64,000 nt of DNA from Sphingobium algorifonticola (GTDB lineage Bacteria > Pseudomonadota > Alphaproteobacteria > Sphingomonadales > Sphingomonadaceae). The first letter of the stretch is position 1. Each line of letters begins with the position of its first letter. Shown in pieces: positions 9,839 to 18,814 of the stretch. The DNA is taken from contig NZ_RZUL01000001.1 of assembly GCF_004005485.1 (NCBI RefSeq), positions 124,001 to 188,000 of the forward strand, given 5' to 3'. Under the pieces are notes generated by a model. It had not been told where the DNA came from. It worked only from the letters and a program-made list of their open reading frames with translations, and ran no database searches. The translations under genes were made by a program, and so were the position numbers.

Positions 9839-11143
9839 ATGCGGATGACCGGCGGCGACATAACGTCAACCGCCCCGGCGGATAGTCCGGCGGCCCGCCC
9901 CACCCGCGTACGGCACAGCGTCCTGTGGCTGACAGTGCTGGCGTACATGATTACCTATATGGATCGCGTCGTGATTTCGACGGCGGCACCGTCCATTCAG
10001 GCAGAGTTCTCGCTCAGCAAGGAAACGATGGGCTGGATATTGGGCGCTTTCCAGATCAGCTATGCACTGTTCCAGATACCCGGCGGCTGGCTGGGCGACC
10101 GGTTCGGTCCGCGCGCCGCGCTGACAGCGGTCGTGACCTGGTGGTCGGCGTTCACGGCCGCTACCGCGCTCACCTGGTCCGCGGGGTCGATCATCGTATG
10201 CCGCTTTCTCTTCGGCATGGGGGAAGCGGGTGCCTTTCCCATCGCCACACGATCGCTGTCGCGCTGGATGCTGCCCGCCGAACGCGGCTGGGCGCAGGGG
10301 CTGACGCATGCGGGATCGCGGATGGGCGGCGCCATCACACCGCTGATCGTGGTGTATATGATCGCCAGTTTCGGCTGGCGCGCGCCCTTTCTGGTCTTTG
10401 CGCTGGTCGGGCTGGGCTGGGCCGCGCTCTGGTGGTTCTTCTATCGCAATTCGCCTGCCGAACACCCTGGCGTCAATGCTGCCGAACGCGCGCTAATCGA
10501 GGACGCGATCGGCCAGTCGGGCAAGGGCAAACCCGGCTCCGTTCCCTGGCGGATTATCCTGTCCGCGCCGCAGATATGGCTGCTTTCGGTGATGTACTTC
10601 TGCTACGGCTGGGGCATCGTCACCTTCCTGCAATGGTTTCCGACCTATCTGTCGGACGCGCGCGGCCTTGAGTTGAAGGCCATGGGGATCGCCGCGAGCA
10701 TTCCGCTGCTGGCCGGGGTGGCGGGCGATCTGGCCGGAGGGTGGCTGTCCGATACGGTCCTGCGCCGCACCGGGCGGATTACCTTCGCCCGCCGCCTCAT
10801 CATATGCGTCGGTTTCATCGTAGCGGCCGTTGCCGTGCCGCTTGCCGCGACCAATGCCGATCCGATTGCGGCAATCGCCTGGTTCGGCCTTGCGGTGTTC
10901 GGCCTCGAACTGGTCGTTGGCGTCGCCTGGGCGATACCGCTCGACATCGGCGGCGAATATGCCGGATCGGTCTCGGCGGTGATGAACACCTTCGGCAATC
11001 TGGCGGGCGCGATCGCGGCCGTTGCAACGGGCTATATTGTGGCGCAAAGTGGATGGGAAAGCGCCTTTTTCGTCATCTCCGGGCTGGCGATGGTTGGTGC
11101 GCTGCTATCACTCAAAGTCGATGCGTCGAGGAAATTGCTATGA
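9839..11143 (+). CDS. MFS permease, anion:cation symporter type
   Basis: An inner-membrane transporter of about 434 residues with twelve hydrophobic segments. The signature between helices 2 and 3 is GGWLGDRFGPRAAL, and the first helix contains the MDRVVIS motif typical of the ACS family (carboxylate, hexuronate and phthalate permeases). It probably imports an organic acid made by the exported enzymes encoded nearby. The start is uncertain: GTG 9821, ATG 9839 and ATG 9845 are all possible. The stop overlaps the start of the next gene by ATGA, so the two are coupled. Confidence 0.88.
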   Translation: MRMTGGDITSTAPADSPAARPTRVRHSVLWLTVLAYMITYMDRVVISTAAPSIQAEFSLSKETMGWILGAFQISYALFQIPGGWLGDRFGPRAALTAVVTWWSAFTAATALTWSAGSIIVCRFLFGMGEAGAFPIATRSLSRWMLPAERGWAQGLTHAGSRMGGAITPLIVVYMIASFGWRAPFLVFALVGLGWAALWWFFYRNSPAEHPGVNAAERALIEDAIGQSGKGKPGSVPWRIILSAPQIWLLSVMYFCYGWGIVTFLQWFPTYLSDARGLELKAMGIAASIPLLAGVAGDLAGGWLSDTVLRRTGRITFARRLIICVGFIVAAVAVPLAATNADPIAAIAWFGLAVFGLELVVGVAWAIPLDIGGEYAGSVSAVMNTFGNLAGAIAAVATGYIVAQSGWESAFFVISGLAMVGALLSLKVDASRKLL

Positions 11144-12027
11144 TCCGCTGCCTGTCGATCGCCCTGCTGCTCGCCGTTGCCGCACCTGCTCCTGCCATCG
11201 CGCAGACGGCACCCGCGCCCACTGCGCGGCCTTACAGCAAATTGCTGAGCGAAGTGGGCTTCATGGGGTCCGAATGCGTCCGCTACGATGATCGCACGGA
11301 CAGCTACTTCGTCGCCAATCAGGGTCCGCCCGGCGAAGGGAATGACGGATTTATCTCGCGCGTCTCACCCGACGGCAGCGTGCTGCAACTCAAATGGATC
11401 GAAGGGGGCCGCAACGGCGTGACGCTGGTCCAGCCGCTGGGTTTGTTCATCAAGGGCGACAGCCTCTATGTCGTCGATCCCAGGACGGTGCATCGCTTCG
11501 ATCGGGCATCGGGCGCGCCGCGCGGCAGTATCGACATTCCCGACGCCGTGCGCCTCAACGACCTGACGGTCGCCGACGATGGCACGATGTATATCAGCGA
11601 CAGCGGCAGCGACGACCGCCCCGGCGCTATCTGGAAAGTCGACAGGCGCGGGCGAGTCTCCGCTTTTGTGAAACGCGACGACGCGCTGGAGCGGGTAAAC
11701 GGCATCGCCCTGCTGGCCGATGGGACGGTGGTTCATGGCGGGCGCGGCGTCAATCTGGTGTTCCGCGATGGCAAGGGCCGGGTCCTGCGCGAACGGACCT
11801 TGCCGACGGGGCGCATAGACGGGATCATCCCCCTGCCCGACGGCAGTCTGCTGGTTGCCAGCCAGGATGGCCACAATGTCTATCGCGTACCGCCCACAGG
11901 CAAGGCGGAGGTCGTGGCGCAGGACATCGCCGTTCCCGCCGCCATCGGCTGGGATGCGAAGCGCAACCGGCTGCTGGTGCCGCAGATCAGGGCGGCGTCG
12001 CTCGCTTTCTACGAGCTCGGGCAATAG
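11140..12027 (+). CDS. Exported SMP-30/gluconolactonase-like protein
   Basis: A 295-residue protein with a Sec signal peptide (LLAVAAPAPAIAQ) and a six-bladed-propeller body: VRLNDLTVADDGTMYISDSG and RVNGIALLADGTVVHGG match the Asn and Asp metal-site strands of the SMP-30/gluconolactonase family, with IIPLPDGSLLVAS as another blade. The likely role is periplasmic opening of a sugar-acid or related lactone. It is coupled by ATGA to the MFS permease and converges with the amidohydrolase on the other strand, 7 bases away. Specificity is unknown. Confidence 0.75.
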   Translation: MIRCLSIALLLAVAAPAPAIAQTAPAPTARPYSKLLSEVGFMGSECVRYDDRTDSYFVANQGPPGEGNDGFISRVSPDGSVLQLKWIEGGRNGVTLVQPLGLFIKGDSLYVVDPRTVHRFDRASGAPRGSIDIPDAVRLNDLTVADDGTMYISDSGSDDRPGAIWKVDRRGRVSAFVKRDDALERVNGIALLADGTVVHGGRGVNLVFRDGKGRVLRERTLPTGRIDGIIPLPDGSLLVASQDGHNVYRVPPTGKAEVVAQDIAVPAAIGWDAKRNRLLVPQIRAASLAFYELGQ

Positions 12028-12034
12028 CCCGTCG

Positions 12035-13018
12035 TCACCCGAATAGGGCGCGCTGCGCCGCTGTGCGCGGTGCCCATTTATAGGCCTGTATCGCATTGCC
12101 CCAGAAGAAACGGCGGCGGTCCTCGGCGCTTTTCAGGGCGAAATAGTCCTGCACGATAGCGATCGCCACATCGACTGGCCCATCCCCTTCGACATTGGGC
12201 CAGTCGCTGGCAAACAGCACCCTGCCCGCGCCGAATGTCTCGAACAACTGGTCGAGGCGCGCCTTGTGATCGATCATGCGGGGGCTGACATGCCCCGCAT
12301 GCAGGCTGGAGGAGAGCTTGACAAACAGATTGGGGCGCGCGGCCATCTCCCGCAGCACGCCGTCATAGGCGGCCATCTCGGCCGGTGCGGGATCGAACTT
12401 GCACAGATGATCGATCACGACCCGCAGGTGCGGCACCGCATCGCTGATGCGCACTACCGCCTGAAGCAGATCAAGGCGCGGATTGGCGGTGTCGAGCACG
12501 AGATCGGCATCGGCCACGCGCTTCAGCCCGTCGATGAACACGGACTGGCGCGCCTGCGCCACGATGTCATAGCGCCACAGATTGCCATACCGCAGGCCGC
12601 GCAGCAGCGGATCCTTTGCATGCCGCGTGAATATCTCCGCGAAATCCGGGGCCTCGATACGGAAATTGCCGATCACGCCGACCATGATCGGGTCACGCGC
12701 CGCCTGTTGCAAAGCCCATAGATTGTCTTCCACCCAGGGGCTGGCATCGACATGGATCGCCGCCACCACCGGATGCCGCCGCATCACCTGGCGATAGAGC
12801 GCCGGGGACGCGCCCGTGGCATAGGACACCGCCGTCTTCGGTCCGCGATAGGGTGCCCCCTGCGGCCGCGTCGGATCGAACAGATGGATATGCGTATCGA
12901 CCATCGGTGTCGCGCGCGCGCGCGTCTGCGCCATCACCGGCGCCGCACCCGCGATCGTCGCTGCGCCCCCCGCCAGCAGGCTGCGGCGTGACAGGGCGAA
13001 AGCGGCATCGTCGGCCAT
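12035..13018 (-). CDS. Tat-exported amidohydrolase (lactonase-like TIM barrel)
   Basis: Amidohydrolase_2-family metal hydrolase of about 327 residues. The HxH motif is in MVDTHIHLFDP, central barrel histidines are near VVIDHLCKF, and the terminal Asp is in FASDWPNVEG. This subgroup includes sugar-lactone and muconolactone-type hydrolases. Unusually, the N-terminus is a twin-arginine signal (ALSRRSLLAGGAATIAGA, cleavage near MAQT). ATG 13018 was chosen because it places this signal at the N-terminus; a longer frame would run into the upstream gene. It follows the diheme PQQ dehydrogenase by 8 bases, so the two probably act in sequence, dehydrogenase making a lactone and this enzyme opening it (inference). 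Confidence 0.8.
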   Translation of the reverse strand: MADDAAFALSRRSLLAGGAATIAGAAPVMAQTRARATPMVDTHIHLFDPTRPQGAPYRGPKTAVSYATGASPALYRQVMRRHPVVAAIHVDASPWVEDNLWALQQAARDPIMVGVIGNFRIEAPDFAEIFTRHAKDPLLRGLRYGNLWRYDIVAQARQSVFIDGLKRVADADLVLDTANPRLDLLQAVVRISDAVPHLRVVIDHLCKFDPAPAEMAAYDGVLREMAARPNLFVKLSSSLHAGHVSPRMIDHKARLDQLFETFGAGRVLFASDWPNVEGDGPVDVAIAIVQDYFALKSAEDRRRFFWGNAIQAYKWAPRTAAQRALFG

Positions 13019-13026
13019 GACCCGCC

Positions 13027-15525
13027 TCAGTCCTGCGCAGGCAGCGCGAACGACAGGATGTTCGATCCCGCTGCCACCGCAACATATTGGCGGTCCTTCA
13101 CCATATAGGTCATCGGCGAGGCGCGCCAAGCATCGTTGGTCGGCACCGTCCAAAGCGTCTTGCCCGTCTTCGCGTCCACGGCGGCAAATCCCCCGGCCGT
13201 CTCGCCATGGAAGAGCAGGCCACCGGCGGTGGATAGCACGCCGCTGTAATTGGCCTCATGCGATCCGGTCAGCGCCTTTTCCCAAACGATCGCGCCGGTT
13301 TCCGGGTTCAGCGCGCGCACATAGCGGCGACCTGGATTCTTGACGTCCACATTGGCGCCGTAGATGCGCCCGCGCGTACGGAAAATGCCGCAATCCTCCG
13401 CCGCCATCACGTAGAACAGGCGGGTGTCAGGATTGTACGCCGTCGAATACCAGTTGGTCGCGCCGCGTACTGCCGGACAGGCGAACACGCCTTCCGCATT
13501 GGGTTCCCGCCCGGGGACAAGGATCGGGCGGCCACTGGCGTCGATGCCGCTGGCCCAGTTCATCTTCTCCACAAAGGGTTTGGCGAACAGGAACTGGCCA
13601 TTGGTCCTGTCCAGCACATAGAAAAAGCCGTTGCGATTGGCCTGCATCAGCAGCTTGCGACGCTTGCCCTGATAGACGTCGTCGACCAGCACCATCGGGG
13701 CCGTCGCATCCCAGTCGTGCACGTCATGCGGCGTGAACTGATAATGCCAGCGCAGCTTGCCCGTCGCGCCGTCGAGCGCGATCACCGAATTGGCGTAGAG
13801 ATTGTCGCCCAGCCGGCCGCTGCCGTCGGTCGAGGGATAGGGATTGCCCACGCCCCAGAACACCGTGTTGCTGTCCTTGTCATAGGATCCCGTCATCCAC
13901 GTCGCTGCGCCCCCGGTCGCCATGTCCGGCCCCTGCCATGTCGCAGCAGCGGGGTCGCCGGGCGCGGGCACTGTCCAGAACCGCCAGGCAAGCTTGCCGG
14001 TCGTCACGTCGAACGCCGCCAGGAAGCCGCGCGTCGGGGAATCGCCGCCCGACACGCCCGACACCACCAGATCGCCGATCACCAGCGGGGCCGGTGTCGC
14101 ATAGTAGCGGCCGCCATAAGCCGGATCGGTCAGCGGCACGGTCCACATCACCCCGCCGGTCAGACGGTTGATGCAGATGAGATAGGCATCGTCCGAAGTG
14201 AAGATCACCCGGTCGCCGACCACTGCAACGCCGCGATTAGGTCCGTTGCCGCTCGCCACCCCTGCCGAAGGGCGCGCCGCCGTCGCCGGGCCGACCGGCT
14301 GGAGGGCAACGCCCGCAGGTGCGGCGCGCGGTGTTTCGGCGATGCCGCCCGCAGGCACCGGCTGGCGCGCCGTCCGCCCCGCGCACCAGAAACTGCGGCC
14401 GTTGCGCGCGTCGAGGGCACAGACCTGCTTGGCGCCGGTGACATACATCACGCCATCGACGACCACCGGCGTCGTTTCCAGCCCCACCCCGCCGGGCGAG
14501 AACATCCATGAAAGGCGCAGGCGATCGACGTTGCGGCTGGTGATCTGCGCCAGCGCGCTGTGCCGGTTGCCGCTCGGCAAGCCGTTGTAGGATGGCCACT
14601 CGCCCCTGACCGGGGTCAGCACCGCCGCCTTGTCGGCAGCAGTCGGCGGCGGCACGGTCGCGTCGGTGACCGGTCCCAGCCGCTGCGTCTTGAGGCTCGC
14701 CATATAAGCGATGACATCACGCCGCTCCTCCGCACTTGCCTTCAGCGCGGGCATATAGGATGTCGTTTCCCGGCTGTAGTCGATATATTCGCCGGCCTCG
14801 ATCGACCGCAGCCTGCCGTCCAGCGTCTGCAATTGCAGGCTGTTCTCGGCCTCGTTCCGGGCAAAGCCGCGCAGCGTCGTTCCATCGCGCATCCGCACGT
14901 TGACGATCGTCCACTGCATATCGGGGCAAAAGGCCCAGCCGGGGCAGGACGCGGTGGTACGGCTGCCCATCAGCGCAGTGGGATTGTCCAGCATCCGGCC
15001 CATGTCGTCAGGCGTGGAGGTCGCGCCGATAAACGTCAGGTCCGGGCCGTTGCTGCCGCCACGCCCGCGCACCATGTGACAGTCGGCGCACTGCCCCTTG
15101 CCGAAGAAAAAGGCTTCGCCGGCCGCCACCTGCGCATCGGTGGCGGTGACGGCGGCCACCACATTCCAGGACCGGATGAGCGCGACGTAACTGGCCAGTT
15201 GCTTATCGTCGAAGCCGAACGCAGGCATGCCGCCTGCGCCGTTGCGGATGATCGCGGCGATCCCGGCGTCGCTCATCGCGCGCAGCTTCGCGCTGTTGGC
15301 CAGCGCCGGTGCACGGTCCCCGCTGCGCCCGCCGGAGCCGTGACAGCCTGCGCATGTCTCCTCGAATTGTGCCGCGATGACAGGATCACTGACTGGGGCC
15401 ACCGCTGCGGCGCCGGACGTGGGCGTACCGTTCTGCCCCACCGCCACGGACACGCCCGCGATGGCCGCCGCAACGCACAGCATTATGTGCCCGATCGACA
15501 AATGCAGCCCCGAAAACAGCTTCAT
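13027..15525 (-). CDS. Diheme cytochrome c-PQQ dehydrogenase fusion
   Basis: A secreted quinohemoprotein of about 832 residues. After a signal sequence (ending near VAVGQ), two c-type heme motifs occur: CAGCH at residues 58-62 (candidate Met ligand in GGMPAF) and CADCH at 146-150 (candidate ligand in SYMPAL). The PQQ propeller begins near residue 310 (WPSYNGLPSGNRHSAL) and shows ALDGATGKLRWHYQ, HDVHDWDATAP and ALNPETGAIVWEKAL. Common type II alcohol dehydrogenases have one heme domain at the C-terminus, so the order is reversed and doubled here; N-terminal heme is known from polyvinyl alcohol dehydrogenases. Start at ATG 15525 or TTG 15537. Substrate unknown. Confidence 0.87.
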   Translation of the reverse strand: MKLFSGLHLSIGHIMLCVAAAIAGVSVAVGQNGTPTSGAAAVAPVSDPVIAAQFEETCAGCHGSGGRSGDRAPALANSAKLRAMSDAGIAAIIRNGAGGMPAFGFDDKQLASYVALIRSWNVVAAVTATDAQVAAGEAFFFGKGQCADCHMVRGRGGSNGPDLTFIGATSTPDDMGRMLDNPTALMGSRTTASCPGWAFCPDMQWTIVNVRMRDGTTLRGFARNEAENSLQLQTLDGRLRSIEAGEYIDYSRETTSYMPALKASAEERRDVIAYMASLKTQRLGPVTDATVPPPTAADKAAVLTPVRGEWPSYNGLPSGNRHSALAQITSRNVDRLRLSWMFSPGGVGLETTPVVVDGVMYVTGAKQVCALDARNGRSFWCAGRTARQPVPAGGIAETPRAAPAGVALQPVGPATAARPSAGVASGNGPNRGVAVVGDRVIFTSDDAYLICINRLTGGVMWTVPLTDPAYGGRYYATPAPLVIGDLVVSGVSGGDSPTRGFLAAFDVTTGKLAWRFWTVPAPGDPAAATWQGPDMATGGAATWMTGSYDKDSNTVFWGVGNPYPSTDGSGRLGDNLYANSVIALDGATGKLRWHYQFTPHDVHDWDATAPMVLVDDVYQGKRRKLLMQANRNGFFYVLDRTNGQFLFAKPFVEKMNWASGIDASGRPILVPGREPNAEGVFACPAVRGATNWYSTAYNPDTRLFYVMAAEDCGIFRTRGRIYGANVDVKNPGRRYVRALNPETGAIVWEKALTGSHEANYSGVLSTAGGLLFHGETAGGFAAVDAKTGKTLWTVPTNDAWRASPMTYMVKDRQYVAVAAGSNILSFALPAQD

Positions 15526-15570
15526 GATCCTGCGCAACCCTTGATTGTTGAACCTTCATACCGACGCAAC

Positions 15571-15600
15571 GGGGCGCGTGCCAATCCGGCCACGCGCCCC
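15571..15600 (-). terminator. GC-rich stem-loop after the TonB receptor gene
   Basis: A perfect 10-bp inverted repeat (GGGGCGCGTG / CACGCGCCCC) with a 10-base spacer lies between the end of the TonB receptor gene and the start of the diheme PQQ gene, both on the minus strand. There is no T run, so it could be a weak terminator or an mRNA-processing hairpin that lowers expression of the downstream enzymes relative to the receptor. Confidence 0.5.
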
Positions 15601-15634
15601 GCCCCCCCGACATTCCGAACGCGGTGCCGTGCGT

Positions 15635-18388
15635 CTAGAAAGCCTTGCGGATCCCGACCGTTACGACCCGGCCCAGAACGTTGCCGACACCGATGCCGTT
15701 GCCCGAGCGAATGCGGGGCGGATCGGCGTCGAACGCGTTATCGACGTCCAGCGTGAACTCCATGCCCTTGGCAAGGCCGCTGCCGCCCAACTCGAACCCG
15801 AAGTGCAGATCGACCGTGGTATAGGCATCGACCGTCTCGACCGACTGGACCGACGTCGTCCCCGTCACCGCAACATATTGCGAGCGATATTTGTCGTTGA
15901 AGTTGACGTTGGCAATTGCCGTGAACCCGCCGGTCTTGGCGGACAACGAACCGCGTGCGCGGAACTTGGCCTGGCCGAACGGGAACTGATCGACCTTGGG
16001 CGCGCCGGGAATGGCGGTCTGGTCGTAATTCAGCACACGGTTTGCCTGTACCTGCACGCCCATCGCCGTCGATCCCATGTTCCAGCGATAGCTCATGTCC
16101 ACGTCAATACCCGAGGTGTCGATGACGGCCAGGTTGGCGCGGCGCAGGATGGTGATGATGTACACCGGCGGAATGTCCGCGGCGGTGTTGACCGCCGATG
16201 GGAAGTTCTGGAGCCGCAGGCCCTGGATGGTGTTGAACACCGTCTGCGGGTCGATCGGCAGCGACGTACAGCCCGTGCCACCCGATCCATAAGGTTGACC
16301 GTTGGAGCAGGAGATGTTGTCGATGAAGAACTGGTTGAACTCCGGCAAGACATAGAAGAAGCGCGATTCCGGGAAGGCGATGCGCCCGGTGAAGTTGATG
16401 TTGTAATAGGTCGCGCTCGCCTTGAAGCCGGGCAGCGCCGGGGGCGCCAGATCAAGGCCGAGCGACCATGTCGTCGCTTCTTCCGCGTCCAGATTGGGAT
16501 TGCCGCCGGCAATGAAGATGTTGCCCGTGCGGATCGGGGTAACCCCTGCGGGCGTCAGACCACCGGTGCCATAGCCGGCCCGCGTGTCGGGACCGAACAG
16601 GTCAGGCAGGGCCGGAGCATGGAAGGACGTGCCATAGCTGCCGCGCAGGGTGAAGCCGTCGATCGGTTCCCAGTTGACGCCGACCTTCGGATTGAAGGTG
16701 CTGCCGAAATCGCTGTAATTGTCATAGCGTGCCGAAAGCGACACATCGAGGCGGCGGAACCCGCCCATCGCATTCTCGTCTCCGAAAATCGGGATGAACA
16801 ATTCGCCGAAGCCCGAATAGACGGTGCGGCGGCCGATCTGCTGGCCCAGATTTTCCTCAAAGCCGATACGGCTGAGCGTATTCTTGCCGTCGTAGAACTC
16901 CTTGCGATAGACGCCGCCCAGCGCGATCTTCACTTCACCGCCCGGCAGGTTGAACAGCGGGCCGTCGATCTTGCTGTTGATTTCCCAAAGCCACTGCCGC
17001 GATCCGAAGAACTGCTCGTAATTGGCAAGGCCCACTTTCACGGCGTCGCTCGTGCGGCCGCTGAACGGATCGAGCGCCGTGGCAAGCGTCGTGCCTGCCA
17101 GTGCCGAGGAATTGACGCGCGGGTCGAAGCTGCCTTCGCTCAGGTCCGTCGTGCTGTGCGATCCGGTGAGGTAGGTCGTCCACTTGAACGTCGACAGGGT
17201 AACGTCCGCGCCAATGGTACCGCCATAGACTTCGATCGCCTGCACGTCCTTGATGGGTACGCCGGTGACAGCAGGGACATTGTAATAGGCCGTCACCGCA
17301 TTCACCGTCGGCGCGACCTGCGCCGAGGGGAAGAACGGGTTGGACCGGGTTATCGTGCCGCTCGCGCCGACGGGATCGCGGAACGCATCCTGGTTGGTCT
17401 TCGAATGAAACGCGTCGAAGAACAGCTCGATATCCGGTGTCACGTCCTGATGGCCCGCAGCGAAGAAACTCAGCCGCTCCTGACGCGGATAAAGGTCAAG
17501 GAACCGGGCATTGTCGCAACGCACATTGCGGTTGCCGGTGCCAAACTCGATGTAATCGCCGGCGGGCGCGCCGTTGGCGTTCTGCAGGCGGAAGGATGCC
17601 GGAACGCAGGTGTTCTGCGAGCGATTGTCCTGCCCGCCGACCGCACGGAAATCGTTGGTGGCGAAATCGCGGTCGGTGCCGCGCAGGCGGCTCGTCTTGG
17701 AATATTCGACCGAGGCGACGATACCACCGGTTTCCCACTTGGTCCCGATGACGGCGTTGGTGTTCATCAGATTATAATCGTCGCCGACACCGTAGCGGAA
17801 CGACGCCGTTGCGCCGTCGAAATCCCGACGGGTGATGAGGTTGACGACGCCCGCGATGCCATCCGACCCGTAGACCGACGACGCGCCGTCGGCCACGATC
17901 TCTACCCGCTGGAGGATCGAAGGCGGGACGATCGACGGATCGGCGATGTTCTGGAGATGCCCGGTGCCGACGAGACGGTGGCCATTGATGAGGACCAGCG
18001 TCTGCGCCTGCCCCAGTCCGCGGATATTGGGCGCGGTGGACAGAATGCCGTTGGACCGCTGATCGGGCCGCGGGGCCTGGTTGAACGTACCGAGCTGCGG
18101 CACGTTCGCCAGCAGTTCCTGCACCGTGGCCGACCCGGTGTTCACGACATCTTCGGCACCCAACTGAATGAGATTGGAGCCGGTAGGCGGAACGCCGCGA
18201 ATGCTGCTGCCGGTGACGATGATGTCGCGTGTCATCGCCTCGTCCTCGACGACGCCCTGTTCCTCCGGCGTCACGCTGGCACTGGTATCGACCTGTGCCA
18301 GGGCCGTTGCCGATACCATGAGCGCAGGTACGGCCACGCCGCAGCGCAATAATGTCAGCATACGCATTGGATCAATCGAGATACGCAT
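15635..18388 (-). CDS. TonB-dependent outer-membrane receptor
   Basis: A 917-residue receptor with signal peptide (ALMVSATALAQ) and a TonB-box-like DIIVTGSSI. The plug domain contains VQELLANVPQLGTFN and NIRGLGQAQTLVLINGHRLVG, and the barrel ends in a terminal aromatic (GIRKAF), as required for outer-membrane insertion. ATG 18388 is preceded by GGGGAGGATCTT, a strong ribosome site. It is the first gene of the leftward unit with the diheme PQQ dehydrogenase and amidohydrolase, so it probably imports their substrate. The NGHRL plug type is common in sphingomonad catabolic loci. Confidence 0.93.
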   Translation of the reverse strand: MRISIDPMRMLTLLRCGVAVPALMVSATALAQVDTSASVTPEEQGVVEDEAMTRDIIVTGSSIRGVPPTGSNLIQLGAEDVVNTGSATVQELLANVPQLGTFNQAPRPDQRSNGILSTAPNIRGLGQAQTLVLINGHRLVGTGHLQNIADPSIVPPSILQRVEIVADGASSVYGSDGIAGVVNLITRRDFDGATASFRYGVGDDYNLMNTNAVIGTKWETGGIVASVEYSKTSRLRGTDRDFATNDFRAVGGQDNRSQNTCVPASFRLQNANGAPAGDYIEFGTGNRNVRCDNARFLDLYPRQERLSFFAAGHQDVTPDIELFFDAFHSKTNQDAFRDPVGASGTITRSNPFFPSAQVAPTVNAVTAYYNVPAVTGVPIKDVQAIEVYGGTIGADVTLSTFKWTTYLTGSHSTTDLSEGSFDPRVNSSALAGTTLATALDPFSGRTSDAVKVGLANYEQFFGSRQWLWEINSKIDGPLFNLPGGEVKIALGGVYRKEFYDGKNTLSRIGFEENLGQQIGRRTVYSGFGELFIPIFGDENAMGGFRRLDVSLSARYDNYSDFGSTFNPKVGVNWEPIDGFTLRGSYGTSFHAPALPDLFGPDTRAGYGTGGLTPAGVTPIRTGNIFIAGGNPNLDAEEATTWSLGLDLAPPALPGFKASATYYNINFTGRIAFPESRFFYVLPEFNQFFIDNISCSNGQPYGSGGTGCTSLPIDPQTVFNTIQGLRLQNFPSAVNTAADIPPVYIITILRRANLAVIDTSGIDVDMSYRWNMGSTAMGVQVQANRVLNYDQTAIPGAPKVDQFPFGQAKFRARGSLSAKTGGFTAIANVNFNDKYRSQYVAVTGTTSVQSVETVDAYTTVDLHFGFELGGSGLAKGMEFTLDVDNAFDADPPRIRSGNGIGVGNVLGRVVTVGIRKAF

Positions 18389-18814
18389 AAGATCCTCCCC
18401 ATTTGGCCATCGGGATCGATGGTCCATCTCCTTGCGTCGCTCTCGCCGGGCCGGTCCGCGTTCGGATCCTGCTCGCCAGACGTGGCAACGCTATGCCTGA
18501 TAAATCCGGGATGCCGGGGGGTTAGTCAATTTTGCGTCCCTTCACACTCTCAACCTATGAGGGCCGGATCGATGATGTATACAATATGGATATGATGAGT
18601 ACATATAAACAAGATATTGATAATAAATAGTTATTCCGGCGATCTGAGGGCATTTGATAGTCGGGTTTGGCGTTGCGTACATCTCTCACAGGATAACAGC
18701 ACGGCTGTCATCGCGTCGGCTTGGCCGTTGTCATCGTGTCTCCTTCCCTGTCACAATCAGCCATCACGCAGCCGACTGGCGGCGCCGGACAACGATAGGC
18801 GGGAGAGCGAAGAA
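18389..18814. promoter_or_regulatory. Divergent intergenic region (TonB receptor / MFS)
   Basis: This 426-base gap separates leftward and rightward catabolic units and must hold both promoters. The part at about 18565-18640 is strongly AT-rich and contains TGTATACAAT (18576-18585), which shares the ATACAA core seen before the PQQ dehydrogenase (3600 and 3621). No gene or clear sigma-70 promoter could be fixed. Confidence 0.4.

Noticed and set aside
15545..18352. Open frame of 935 codons on the plus strand opposite the TonB receptor gene
   Set aside because: It is antisense to a receptor with clear plug, barrel and signal sequence; its own translation is Arg/Ala/Asp-rich without any family motif. 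Long antisense frames are expected at this GC content.
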